Origin: Saprospiraceae bacterium
GTDB taxonomy: Bacteria; Bacteroidota; Bacteroidia; Chitinophagales; Saprospiraceae
Length of the DNA: 64,000 nt
Direction of reading: 5' to 3'
Assembly: GCA_016710235.1 (NCBI GenBank)
Contig: JADJLG010000001.1
Location: forward strand, 3,431,273 to 3,495,272
Shown: piece after piece, positions 55,138 to 64,000 of the stretch
How positions within the stretch are numbered: the first letter of the stretch is position 1
Layout of the letters: the number at the start of each line of letters is the position of its first letter
Made by a program: the position numbers and the translations under genes
The notes under the pieces: model-generated
Seen by the model: the letters and a program-made list of their open reading frames with translations, nothing else
Databases searched by the model: none
Told to the model about the DNA's origin: nothing

Positions 55138-58100
55138 CTATTGCAACACAGTCAAATCACCATGTAAAGTGAGCTGCTTTCCATTCTTCAATCTGATCTC
55201 TGCTATCCAAACAAACACCGCAGGATTCATCTGTTCAGCTCTGAAGCTTCCATCCCAACCTAACTCAGGAATATTAGCTCCAAAATTTTCTTTCGCCCAT
55301 ACCAGTTCACCCCATCTGTCATAAATGTTCAGATATTCTATTCTATCTATTTCTCCGCTTGTGATGAGATAAAAATATTTATTCGTTGCAATGCCACTTC
55401 CCGGATGGATTACATTCGGTGCATAAATTTCAATATCGTCTTCTATGATCAGATATAAAGTATATATAGAATCACACTGTTCTTTGGTTTGAAAATTTGC
55501 GGTGTAGGTTCCTGATTCACCATAATTTTTGTTGTTGATAGACCAATGATAATTTTGTTGGGTATAAACCGTATCTGAATAGAAATATTGTGGATGAATA
55601 TATACCACCTTGTTTAATACAGAATCACAGCCATGTTCTGTCTGTTGATTGAAAGACAATACCTCGTCTTTTGTGATTCGGTTCCCGGTAATTGGGTCGA
55701 TATATTCTTCACAAGCGTGAACCGTATCTAATATTCGTGTAGAAGGGAAAATCTCAATATGGAGTGTGACTAAGCTATCGCAAGAATATTGGTTGCTCAA
55801 TATTTGAGTATAAATGCCGGATTGTTTGATTACATTTCTATTCCATTCGAATGAATCGCATGCAGAATGCATCAGGATCGTCCGCGTACTTGGATGGATG
55901 GTCAATTCCAGTTCTGTAATACTGTCACAAGAATGCTGTGATTGATTTTTTGAAATATAAATGCCGGATTGTTTGTATGTAGAGCCATTCCATTCGAGAG
56001 AATCACAGGCGGTTTTTTGTTGCTTTATATTTTTAGTGGAATGAATGGTCAGATATAGATTGATGATGCTGTCACATCCTTTGGTTGTGCTCAAGGTATC
56101 ATAATATAATCCGCTTTGTTTATAATTCTTTCCCAACCATAAGAATGAATCGCATGCTGTCTGTGTTTGAATGATGGATTTACTTTGGTTCAATGCAAGA
56201 TTCAAAGTCACGATGCTGTCACAACCATTGATAGAAGAAAATGTATCTCTGTACTGACCTGTTGTGTTGTATGATTTTCCGTTCCACACATATTGATCGC
56301 AGGAAGAAATGAACTCATTGCTGTACAAAATGGTATCGATGCTCAGATTCAGAAAAACTATTGAATCGCAGCCATTTTCATTTTGTCCATTGAATGTGTA
56401 TGTCCCGGAATTGGTATAAACATTTCCATTCCAATTGTAATTGCCGCAAGCTCTCGTATTCTGAATGATAGTGTCGGCAGCTTGAATTGTCAAATTAAGG
56501 ATGATGATGCTGTCGCAGGAATGGTCTGTCTGTCCTTGATATGTGTATGTTCCTGAATTGGTGTAAACATTTCCATTCCAATTGTACGATATACATGCGG
56601 AATCAAAAATAATTTGCTCGGATTTTGGATAAATTTGCAAATCGAGGATTGTCAAACTGTCGCATCCGTTAGCACTTAATGTGTCATACATATACCTTCC
56701 GCTGCTCGTGTATTCTTTGTCGTTCCATACATATTTTTCGCAGATCGAAATGTTCTGCATTACTGTTACTGAATCCAACAAATTGAGATCGAGATATACG
56801 ATCAGACTATCGCAGCCTTTTTCGCTGCTGAGAACGTGTACATATCTTCCTGTATCCTGGATCGGTCTTCCATAAAAATCATAGGAGGATCCTCTGCAGA
56901 TTTCTGCATTGCGGTATTCCAATTCAGGTAAATCAAGGCTATGAAAAAAATTGTCCGTGTAATCACATTCCAATAAAATAAAATCTTTGTCTCCGAAGGG
57001 ACCTGAATTATTTCTGCTGCTGTTAACCACAAGATAAAGCTCTTTGAGATTTTGCGCTTTCAAGCTGATCTCCAATCCTATCAGGCTATCGCCGGGAAGT
57101 AGTTTGGTTTGTGTATAATAGATGCCTAGTAATGCACCGCCTGTTTCCGGATTGCCATTATAAAACGAAACGGCAAGACTGCTGTCTGCTTGTGCAGAAG
57201 CATCGCTGCGATTGTACAAATCAAAATTTACAATATACTCATTTGTACTTTCATCATAGCGAATACAAAATATTGTTCCGTACAAACTCGCCGCAGGAAC
57301 TTTGTAGTTTCCTGCCGAGTCCAACAGGGTTTTTTGGGCCATGAAGTTATTGTATCGTCCATTCTGATAAGTTGCCTGATTTTTTTGTACCCGCGGCACT
57401 GTGAGATCATCATTGATGTAGAGTGGATTGTAGGCGTATTGATTCCAGATCGGACGGGCAGGTGCCCAGGGAAGACTGTCCGGTGGACCAAAGATCGAGA
57501 GGTGGCCGATATAATTTGTGTCATTGCAAACGGTACATATTCTAGAACTGCCTTGCTCATCAATACCAACTATTGTGGGGTATTCATAAAATGTGCCCGC
57601 CATGCAATCAATTTTATCCACTACATACGGTATTGTATCATTGTAAGCCAGAATCTTAAGGTGAAGTGAATCCCGCAACACCATTTCTTGTCTACCGTCG
57701 CCGTCAAAATCAAACAGACTCACTCCCAATGAGCCGGACTCGTCTTGATTGGGCAATGACCACTGAAGTTGAAATTGACCTGTTCCGTTATATACATAAG
57801 AATAGCTGAAGTTGACACGATCGAATATCAAACTCGGATAAATAGAATTTGAGATCTTTCCTATAGATACAATTCCCATATAATTGGAAGGAGAGGGAGG
57901 ATAACATTTTGCTATTAATTTTGGATTCCCTGTGTTGTCAAGGCAATAGGCATAGACCAATCCGGAATTATTGGCCCTAGCTGAGGCAACTACTACATCC
58001 AATTTTCCGTCAAGATTTACATCTGCTATAGAAGTAAGTCCGTCTCGATATTCTTTGTCCACCATAATATTGCTTGCGGTCATGGAATTACCGACACGAC

Positions 58101-58860
58101 CATTCTTGTTGGTAATTTTTACCTTATATATGGAATAACCGGCAGCCAGTTCTAAGTCTGTAGGGTCATCATCCAATTGTGCAGCTACTGAAACCGGAAA
58201 GGAAATTCCAAGAAAAGTATCTCTGCTCACACCGATAGCATTAGAACCACCATCCACTAACAATTTACCGGTCTGTGCATTAAATATTTTATTGTTGATA
58301 TACAATTCCGGAACGCCATCCATATTAAAGTCTGCCGTAGCCAATCCCCCGGACCTATAATATGGGTTGTATTGGCTTGCCGGAAAATCAGAGACCCATC
58401 GCAAAGTTCCAACATTACTGATACATTTAATTTTGCCTTCATTTGGTCCAAAAAAATCATCGATTAGCATAAAAATTTCTGGCTTTTCATCCATATCAAC
58501 ATCCAACAATGTTCTAGTGCTAAACCTATTATCATCTCTAAAAGTGGAAAATTCTAATAATAATTTATTTTTATTTAGGGTAGTAGCTTTTAATAAATAA
58601 TTAAAATTACGTACCATGACCTCTGGCAAACAATCTACATTCCAATCCGTAACTAAGGGAAAATCATAAAAATCAATGGTATCTGCCAGAACAGTTTTAG
58701 TCCCAATTCTGATAGGTTTTTTTTCAAATTTTGAACTTCTGAAACATTTTAAGGTATCGGTATAATCTATACAATTCTGGCAGAATAGCATTTGTGAATT
58801 TAAACCAATTAGGATTAAACTAAATACAAGAAAGTTAAAACTAAAGGATAACTTATTCAT
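55138..58860 (-). CDS. Secreted VCBS/FG-GAP protein with CDSxxWNG repeats and type B T9SS tail
   Basis: The 1,240-aa protein has a signal peptide (FLVFSLILIGLNSQMLFCQ). Its N-terminal half has FG-GAP/VCBS-like blades with calcium loops (ADFNMDGVPEL, ADVNLDGKLDV, FDFDGDGRQEM). About ten repeats of 40-45 residues follow, each with a cysteine and a motif like CDSYxWNGxxY...SGxY...GCDSIxxLxL. The C-terminus is a gliding-motility-type (T9SS type B) sorting domain (NIYDRWGELVWAKENF to LHGDLTVLQ). Repeats and tail are almost identical to those of the gene at 61372. It is probably a surface adhesin or matrix protein. Confidence 0.88.
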   Translation of the reverse strand: MNKLSFSFNFLVFSLILIGLNSQMLFCQNCIDYTDTLKCFRSSKFEKKPIRIGTKTVLADTIDFYDFPLVTDWNVDCLPEVMVRNFNYLLKATTLNKNKLLLEFSTFRDDNRFSTRTLLDVDMDEKPEIFMLIDDFFGPNEGKIKCISNVGTLRWVSDFPASQYNPYYRSGGLATADFNMDGVPELYINNKIFNAQTGKLLVDGGSNAIGVSRDTFLGISFPVSVAAQLDDDPTDLELAAGYSIYKVKITNKNGRVGNSMTASNIMVDKEYRDGLTSIADVNLDGKLDVVVASARANNSGLVYAYCLDNTGNPKLIAKCYPPSPSNYMGIVSIGKISNSIYPSLIFDRVNFSYSYVYNGTGQFQLQWSLPNQDESGSLGVSLFDFDGDGRQEMVLRDSLHLKILAYNDTIPYVVDKIDCMAGTFYEYPTIVGIDEQGSSRICTVCNDTNYIGHLSIFGPPDSLPWAPARPIWNQYAYNPLYINDDLTVPRVQKNQATYQNGRYNNFMAQKTLLDSAGNYKVPAASLYGTIFCIRYDESTNEYIVNFDLYNRSDASAQADSSLAVSFYNGNPETGGALLGIYYTQTKLLPGDSLIGLEISLKAQNLKELYLVVNSSRNNSGPFGDKDFILLECDYTDNFFHSLDLPELEYRNAEICRGSSYDFYGRPIQDTGRYVHVLSSEKGCDSLIVYLDLNLLDSVTVMQNISICEKYVWNDKEYTSSGRYMYDTLSANGCDSLTILDLQIYPKSEQIIFDSACISYNWNGNVYTNSGTYTYQGQTDHSCDSIIILNLTIQAADTIIQNTRACGNYNWNGNVYTNSGTYTFNGQNENGCDSIVFLNLSIDTILYSNEFISSCDQYVWNGKSYNTTGQYRDTFSSINGCDSIVTLNLALNQSKSIIQTQTACDSFLWLGKNYKQSGLYYDTLSTTKGCDSIINLYLTIHSTKNIKQQKTACDSLEWNGSTYKQSGIYISKNQSQHSCDSITELELTIHPSTRTILMHSACDSFEWNRNVIKQSGIYTQILSNQYSCDSLVTLHIEIFPSTRILDTVHACEEYIDPITGNRITKDEVLSFNQQTEHGCDSVLNKVVYIHPQYFYSDTVYTQQNYHWSINNKNYGESGTYTANFQTKEQCDSIYTLYLIIEDDIEIYAPNVIHPGSGIATNKYFYLITSGEIDRIEYLNIYDRWGELVWAKENFGANIPELGWDGSFRAEQMNPAVFVWIAEIRLKNGKQLTLHGDLTVLQ
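55347..56433. repeat. Direct repeat copy 1 (1,087 bp), shared with 61581-62667
   Basis: Positions 55347-56433 and 61581-62667 align at a constant offset of 6,234 with no indel. I counted roughly twenty substitutions by eye, about 98% identity. Identity falls off sharply at both ends. The repeat covers the last several cysteine repeats and most of the C-terminal region of both proteins. Confidence 0.9.
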
Positions 58861-58873
58861 ATCAAGGAAAAAT

Positions 58874-58908
58874 CAAAATAGTCGGGCCATATACCCCCGA
58901 CTATTTTG
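58874..58908 (-). terminator. Terminator of the 760-aa gene
   Basis: CAAAATAGTCGGG (58874-58886) and CCCGACTATTTTG (58896-58908) form a perfect 13-bp stem. On the minus strand it is followed by ATTTTTCC. It lies 10 bases after the 760-aa gene and 14 bases before the start of the next gene, so the 1,240-aa gene either has its own promoter within or before this hairpin or depends on read-through. Confidence 0.85.
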
Positions 58909-58918
58909 ATACTAAGGC

Positions 58919-61201
58919 TTAATGTTGTAAAATAAATTTAACGACTTTCATTTTCTCCCCCGGAGTGAGATACTTTATAAAGTACAAACCTGAAGGCAAA
59001 TGTCTAAGATCCAATTCTTTCCTCTTTTCGAGTATTTGGTGAGGCAAAATCAATTTTTGATCTATGCTCCATAGTTCAAACAAAATGCTTTCTTGATTTG
59101 ATTGAAGCGTAATAATCCCTGTGTTAGAAGGATTAGGAAAAACTCTAAGAACCTCAGCATTGAGATTCGATTCCTGATTTTTATTACGATAGTTGAGTCT
59201 TGGGCAATCCGGCTTGGGAATAAAAATAGTCTTGAAGCAGGATGGTGTAGGACAATTACAGGCAGCGTTATTACACTCATAAACGGTCAATGTAATGTCT
59301 GAGCTGTAAGGCCCAAGAGGACCGGATGGAAGTGGCCCCATGACTCCTCCCGGCATGGTTTTGTAGCATAAAAAATTACCTGTGGACTTGACATCTAAGG
59401 TAAAATAATACAAATTGCCTTCCTCATTACAATACAAATCCTTCCTATAGACTTCCAGGCCACAGTTTGCATTGCATGGTTTTGGCGGACAAATATCAAT
59501 ATCAATAAAATTAAGACATCCAGCAGTAAAGGCAATTCTAAATTTCTTACACTCTGTCCCGATGCTTCCTCCATTAATAGTACAAGGGATGGCGCCGGAA
59601 CTGCAATTTGTAAATGAATTATTACTCAAATCTGTAACCGTGTATAATCCCCCCGTAGGTACAGTAAGATCAAAGGTCCAAGTATTGTTGGGATAGCAAG
59701 TTACATTTCTGATGGATAAATTATTAAAATCTTGACAAGTTGCACTACAAAAGGCAGGTGGAGTGATCTGGAAACTAAATAAACAACCATCCACATTTAC
59801 AGTTAAAGTACAAGGGCCTTCTTGTATGATAAAAGGTCCAAGATTTATGACAGCACTTCCATTTCCTGTTTTAAGCGTGTAAGGACCTGGTTCATTTGGA
59901 TATGGGTTATTCAGTTGTCTTTGGATGATATACGAGTGACTGCCAATATTAATCATATCTAATTGAACATAATAATAATCATCAGACATAAGGTTGGTGG
60001 TATTATTGTTTTGACATAGGCCCGTTTGGCTTTGGATAATAATTATTTTGTAATCATCATAGCATATCTCAATAGAATTGCTGTTTACAGGAGGTAAACT
60101 TACTCCATTTGACTTAAATATTAAAGTAGTAAAAAGTTCTCTACATTGACCAATTGAAAAATTTGACTTAGGAAGGTCAAAACAATATCGTTTTGATGCA
60201 GGGTCTATAGAAACATTAAAAATATTAAAGCCTGGAGCTGTCAAAGATTCCAATATCCAATTACCACAAACACTTGGCAAATCATATTTACCACAAATCC
60301 TGATGTTCTCACCATCGCATGAATTATATTCAATACCATAGCCAAGATTATTCATCGGCTGATCGAAAAGTGTACCATTACCAAAAGCACTATTATTACA
60401 ATCCTCACAAATGCCATCAATATAGGCATATCCAAAATGTTGTCCACAGCCACAATCTGAGGCAATAATACTCAGTGTCGCTATCTGTCCTATTTTACTT
60501 GACGGAATGTTGAACTTATGACATGCCCAATCGACTGTATCTATTTTTTCGAAAATACACAATGCATCTGTTCTGATTTTATCACATTCTAACATATCCG
60601 CATCAAAACAAAGAGTTTGTTCTGATACTAAATCGCAAGATATACTGAACCAGGGTTGGCTATCACCATGACCATCAGGATTCTCCAATATTGCAGCAAA
60701 CCAAACTGCAAAATGACGATTCTCCTCTGTAACTTTAAATCTTTTTCGAATCCTATTCGCATCTTTATCTCCATCACAAAGATCTAAATGACCATACCGA
60801 TTGTTCAGCATCAACGAGCTTGATCCAAACTTAGTCCTTGGTATTCCAACGAGAGGATCTGTGCCTCCATATACGATTTCAAATCTATTTGCCGTAGGCA
60901 AACTTCTTGGAATCCAAACTATCGGATAACCGTTTTGCGTTGGTGTGCAGGTTTTGCTACCTGCCTCAAAAAAACCGGATGATCCTGTATAATATTGAAA
61001 CCCATTCTCGAATCCTCCATTATCGCAAATCAATGTATCTTGAGAAAGGATTGGTGAAAGAAACGAAAAGCTAAAAACCATGAATAGGAGTAATTTTAAT
61101 TTAGCGCCAATGTTCTGTTCTGTTCTGTGTTTAAATACTTTACAGAAAAATAAAATTTTGTCATAGTTAATAAATTTAGATTGTTTAAAAATAAAATGCA
61201 T
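58919..61201 (-). CDS. Secreted protein with T9SS type A sorting domain
   Basis: The 760-aa protein has a long N-terminus before an export signal (LLLFMVFSFSFLSPILSQ), so the start could be about 35 codons later. The first third, CDNGGFENGFQYYTGSSGFF to SQPWFSISCDLVS, resembles a carbohydrate-binding or jelly-roll domain found in Bacteroidota surface proteins. The middle is cysteine-rich beta text. The end is a T9SS type A sorting domain (RVFPNPSNTGIITLQS to VVKFILQH). I recognise no enzyme. It is flanked by a good promoter and a terminator. Confidence 0.82.
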   Translation of the reverse strand: MHFIFKQSKFINYDKILFFCKVFKHRTEQNIGAKLKLLLFMVFSFSFLSPILSQDTLICDNGGFENGFQYYTGSSGFFEAGSKTCTPTQNGYPIVWIPRSLPTANRFEIVYGGTDPLVGIPRTKFGSSSLMLNNRYGHLDLCDGDKDANRIRKRFKVTEENRHFAVWFAAILENPDGHGDSQPWFSISCDLVSEQTLCFDADMLECDKIRTDALCIFEKIDTVDWACHKFNIPSSKIGQIATLSIIASDCGCGQHFGYAYIDGICEDCNNSAFGNGTLFDQPMNNLGYGIEYNSCDGENIRICGKYDLPSVCGNWILESLTAPGFNIFNVSIDPASKRYCFDLPKSNFSIGQCRELFTTLIFKSNGVSLPPVNSNSIEICYDDYKIIIIQSQTGLCQNNNTTNLMSDDYYYVQLDMINIGSHSYIIQRQLNNPYPNEPGPYTLKTGNGSAVINLGPFIIQEGPCTLTVNVDGCLFSFQITPPAFCSATCQDFNNLSIRNVTCYPNNTWTFDLTVPTGGLYTVTDLSNNSFTNCSSGAIPCTINGGSIGTECKKFRIAFTAGCLNFIDIDICPPKPCNANCGLEVYRKDLYCNEEGNLYYFTLDVKSTGNFLCYKTMPGGVMGPLPSGPLGPYSSDITLTVYECNNAACNCPTPSCFKTIFIPKPDCPRLNYRNKNQESNLNAEVLRVFPNPSNTGIITLQSNQESILFELWSIDQKLILPHQILEKRKELDLRHLPSGLYFIKYLTPGEKMKVVKFILQH

Positions 61202-61272
61202 GATTCTTGAATAATTAAAAATATTATTTTTTAACTTTCCATAGGCTACAATTTAAGAATGAATTAATGGTT

Positions 61273-61303
61273 CAAATCTAATCCCTTAATTCCGGATTGT
61301 CAA
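61273..61303 (-). promoter_or_regulatory. Bacteroidota-type promoter of the 760-aa gene
   Basis: On the minus strand TTG (61301-61303), 20 bases and TAGATTTG (61273-61280) match the TTG/TAnnTTTG pattern exactly. It lies about 70 bases before the annotated start. Confidence 0.65.
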
Positions 61304-61371
61304 GCGTATCGTACTATTTATTTTTTTTGAGGGATTAAATTTGTTCCACTTTCATAAATTTCTTTTGCTCC

Positions 61372-64000
61372 CTATCTCAATACCGTAAAATCTCCTGTAA
61401 CTTTGATTTCTCTTCCGTCTTTGAGTCTTACTATTGCAAGCCATACGAAAACTCCAGGATTGACCATCTGTGACTTAAATGTTCCGTCCCATCCCAGCTC
61501 CGGTATGTTGGCTTGAAATTGAGTTTTCTCCCACACTAACTCTCCCCAGCGATCGTAGATTTTCAATTCTTGGATTTGATCTATTTCTCCACTTGTGATG
61601 AGATAAAAATATTTATTCGTTGCAATGCCACTTCCCGGATGGATTACATTCGGTGCATAAATTTCAATATCGTCTTCTATGATCAGATATAAAGTATATA
61701 TAGAATCACACTGTTCTTTGGTTTGAAAATTTGCGGTGTAGATTCCTGATTCACCATAATTTTGGTTGTTGATAGACCAATGATAATTTTGTTGGGTATA
61801 AACCGTATCTGAATAGAAATATTGTGGATGAATATATACCACCTTGTTTATTACAGAATCACAGCCATGTTCTGTCTGTTGATTGAAAGACAATACCTCG
61901 TCTTTTGTGATTCGGTTTCCGGTAATTGGGTCGATATATTCTTCACAAGCGTGAACCGTATCCAATATTCGTGTAGAAGGGAAAATCTCAATATGGAGTG
62001 TGACTAAGCTATCGCAAGAATATTGGTTGCTCAATATTTGAGTATAAATGCCGGATTGTTTGATTACATTTCTATTCCATTCGAATGAATCGCATGCAGA
62101 ATGCATCAGGATCGTCCGCGTACTTGGATGGATGGTCAATTCCAGTTCTGTAATACTGTCACAAGAATGCTGTGATTGATTTTTTGAAATATAAATGCCG
62201 GATTGTTTGTATGTAGAGCCATTCCATTCGAGAGAATCACAGGCGGTTTTTTGTTGCTTTATATTCTTTGTGGAATGAATGGTCAGATCTAGTTTGATGA
62301 TGCTGTCACAACCTTTGGTTGTGCTCAAGGTATCATAATATAATCCGCTTTGTTTATAATTCTTTCCCAACCATAATAATGAATCACATGCTGTCTGTGT
62401 TTGAATGAAGGATTTACTTTGGTTCAATGCAAGATTCAAAGTCACGATGCTGTCACAACCATTGATAGAAGAAAATGTATCTCTGTACTGACCTGTTGTG
62501 TTGTATGATTTTCCGTTCCACACATATTGATCGCAGGAAGAAATGAACTCATTGCTGTACAAAAAGGTATCGATGATAAGATTCAGAAAAACTATTGAAT
62601 CGCAGCCATTTTCATTTTTTCCATTGAATGTGTATGTCCCGGAATTGGTGTAAACATTTCCATTCCAAGTATAAGAATCGCAAGCAGAAACTTTCAGTTG
62701 AATAGAATGAGATGGAAAGATAGTAAGCTGTAAATTCGCAATACTATCGCAACCAAAGCTATTCTGTGTCTTGTAAGAATAATTACCAGTGGTGTTGTAA
62801 GTATTTCCATTCCAGGTATAAGAATCACAGACTTGAATGCTGCTAGAAGATTGTGAAGATGAATTCAATTTCAATTGTAGCGTTTCAATGCTATCACAAC
62901 CATGAACGTTAATAAATTTTTTATTAAATATTCCGCTTTTTTGGTATGTGGTGTTGTGCCAAATAAAACTGTCACAAGTTGTTACATTTAATGGAATGAA
63001 ATCAGATTTTTTAATTTCCAACTTTAAATTTGTAATACTATCACAACCTTTAACATTTTTTGAAATAATATTATAAAATCCACTTTCAAAATATTTATAA
63101 TAATTAATTACTAAGCTATCGCAGCCTTTCAATGCAATTAAATTAGTATCTGACTTGTTTATTGTTAGATTTAATTTTGATAGAACTTTACAACAAGAAG
63201 AATTTGATTCATTATATGTGATCGTATCAGTAGAGTGATAATAAGTTGATCCGTCAATCCATGTATATTGATCGCAAGCTTCAATAGTGTCATGTCTCGA
63301 TTGCGAATTACAAGATACTAATTGTAATATAAATGTATTGTAATCTCCAAGACTAAAATGATAATTTTCAATTACATTATTGTTAAAATTAATTGTATCA
63401 GAAAAGTAGCCTGCAATATACATGTTATTTAAATTATCAATGTCAACAGATACAACCCAATCATTCGAATTATTTCCTAATCCTTTGAATTGCATGAAAT
63501 TGCCAGAACTATCTAACCTGACAAAGTAGCTATCAAATTTACCAAAAGAAGTTAATCTTTTAACACCATTTTTGGATTTGAAATCTAAGGTATCTATGTA
63601 CACCCCAAATAAATTGATGTCATTGCAATGATCTACTATTAAGTAATTTGGAATACTAATATTTGTGCAAAATAAATCATATACCCAAATTAAATCTCCA
63701 TTTGTGGAATATTTACATAGGAAAGTATTATTACTAGCAGTGCCGAAGTGTATGTTAGCTATAGGCCCTGGATCAAAATCTACACTACCAAAATAACTTC
63801 CTGCACAATAATAATTACCGGCATCATCTATATCAAATGACCATGCAGTTTCTATACTAGGGCCACCAAAACTTTTAGCCCATAAAAACTTCCCATCTTT
63901 GTCAAATTTGCAAATTACAATGTCATAATCTCCGTTTGATGTAAGATTAAATTTGCCAGCACCTGGATCGAAGTCTACAGTTGAAATAAAGTTGCCAATG
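61372..64000 (-). CDS. Secreted SBBP/CDSxxWNG-repeat protein with type B T9SS tail, 5' end outside window
   Basis: The minus frame stays open from 61372 to the right edge, so the gene is partial; a GTG at 63603 is not its start. The visible N-terminal part (encoded near 63604-64000) is SBBP-type beta-propeller text (VDFDPGAGKFNLTSNGDYD, KFLWAKSFGGPS). After a region ending in NFNNNVIENYHF come about eleven cysteine repeats (CDSYTWNGNVYTNSGTYTF and relatives). A gliding-motility-type sorting domain (KIYDRWGELVWEKTQF to VTGDFTVLR) closes it. The last part is nearly identical to that of the gene at 55138. It is probably a surface protein of unknown ligand. Confidence 0.88.
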   Translation of the reverse strand, partial: IGNFISTVDFDPGAGKFNLTSNGDYDIVICKFDKDGKFLWAKSFGGPSIETAWSFDIDDAGNYYCAGSYFGSVDFDPGPIANIHFGTASNNTFLCKYSTNGDLIWVYDLFCTNISIPNYLIVDHCNDINLFGVYIDTLDFKSKNGVKRLTSFGKFDSYFVRLDSSGNFMQFKGLGNNSNDWVVSVDIDNLNNMYIAGYFSDTINFNNNVIENYHFSLGDYNTFILQLVSCNSQSRHDTIEACDQYTWIDGSTYYHSTDTITYNESNSSCCKVLSKLNLTINKSDTNLIALKGCDSLVINYYKYFESGFYNIISKNVKGCDSITNLKLEIKKSDFIPLNVTTCDSFIWHNTTYQKSGIFNKKFINVHGCDSIETLQLKLNSSSQSSSSIQVCDSYTWNGNTYNTTGNYSYKTQNSFGCDSIANLQLTIFPSHSIQLKVSACDSYTWNGNVYTNSGTYTFNGKNENGCDSIVFLNLIIDTFLYSNEFISSCDQYVWNGKSYNTTGQYRDTFSSINGCDSIVTLNLALNQSKSFIQTQTACDSLLWLGKNYKQSGLYYDTLSTTKGCDSIIKLDLTIHSTKNIKQQKTACDSLEWNGSTYKQSGIYISKNQSQHSCDSITELELTIHPSTRTILMHSACDSFEWNRNVIKQSGIYTQILSNQYSCDSLVTLHIEIFPSTRILDTVHACEEYIDPITGNRITKDEVLSFNQQTEHGCDSVINKVVYIHPQYFYSDTVYTQQNYHWSINNQNYGESGIYTANFQTKEQCDSIYTLYLIIEDDIEIYAPNVIHPGSGIATNKYFYLITSGEIDQIQELKIYDRWGELVWEKTQFQANIPELGWDGTFKSQMVNPGVFVWLAIVRLKDGREIKVTGDFTVLR
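61581..62667. repeat. Direct repeat copy 2 (1,087 bp), shared with 55347-56433
   Basis: This is the second copy, in the same orientation, 6,234 bases from the first. Outside it the two genes remain related at protein level but not at this DNA identity, which suggests a recent gene-conversion event or duplication rather than ancient common descent alone. Confidence 0.9.

Noticed and set aside
63601..63603. GTG at 63603 as the start of the last gene
   Set aside because: The frame stays open to the window edge and continues into SBBP-type propeller sequence, so the true start lies outside.

Overview
The window looks like a chromosome segment of a Bacteroidota, probably Saprospiraceae-like. The evidence is the many secreted proteins with type IX secretion system (T9SS) C-terminal sorting domains, Bacteroidota promoters of the form TTG-N17..20-TAnnTTTG, dockerin and HYR-like giant proteins, and a NirS/cNOR denitrification set. 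The family placement is inference.

1-12.9 kb: a type I-B-like CRISPR-Cas locus, all on the minus strand. In transcription order: WYL regulator, truncated cas6, full cas6, cas5, cas3, cas8, cas7, terminator hairpin, DUF6155 gene, cas4, REP-associated tyrosine transposase (RAYT), cas1, cas2, leader, and an array of 14 identical repeats that runs off the left edge. cas8 is split after codon 17 by a 1,079-bp IS30-family element with a 3-bp target duplication, so interference should be off while adaptation genes remain intact. The interference block (about 4.46-11.34 kb) is much more AT-rich than the cas genes on both sides. Its upper border is where the first cas6 is cut off by the start of the second. 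I read this as a swapped-in interference cassette. The RAYT gene is packed between cas4 and cas1 and carries REP-like palindromes inside its own reading frame.

13-29 kb: purA, a lipoprotein methyltransferase, a 1,774-aa HYR/dockerin T9SS protein, an M36 metallopeptidase, rlmB, a TraB/GumN protein, a gamma-carbonic-anhydrase-like protein, an 870-bp gene-poor stretch and a hypothetical lipoprotein.

29.2-39.9 kb: a denitrification cluster. A minus-strand run porin-nirS-TonB receptor-norC-norB-norQ-norD converts nitrite to NO to N2O, with a separate cytochrome c and a divergent Rrf2 (NsrR-like) regulator. norC has a one-base frameshift just before its haem motif. Palindromes lie over promoters of the cytochrome, receptor and porin genes.

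40-55 kb: UvrD/PcrA helicase, a secreted hypothetical protein, Ogt-type DNA methyltransferase, a large BNR-repeat protein, a small HExxH membrane protein, a serine hydrolase, a glycosyltransferase, an overlapping rimK-deacylase-dacB operon, and an MFS transporter.

55.1-64 kb: three large T9SS cargo genes. The first and third share a 1,087-bp, roughly 98% identical direct repeat encoding cysteine-containing repeats plus a gliding-motility-type C-terminus. The third continues beyond the right edge. No tRNA or rRNA genes were seen.
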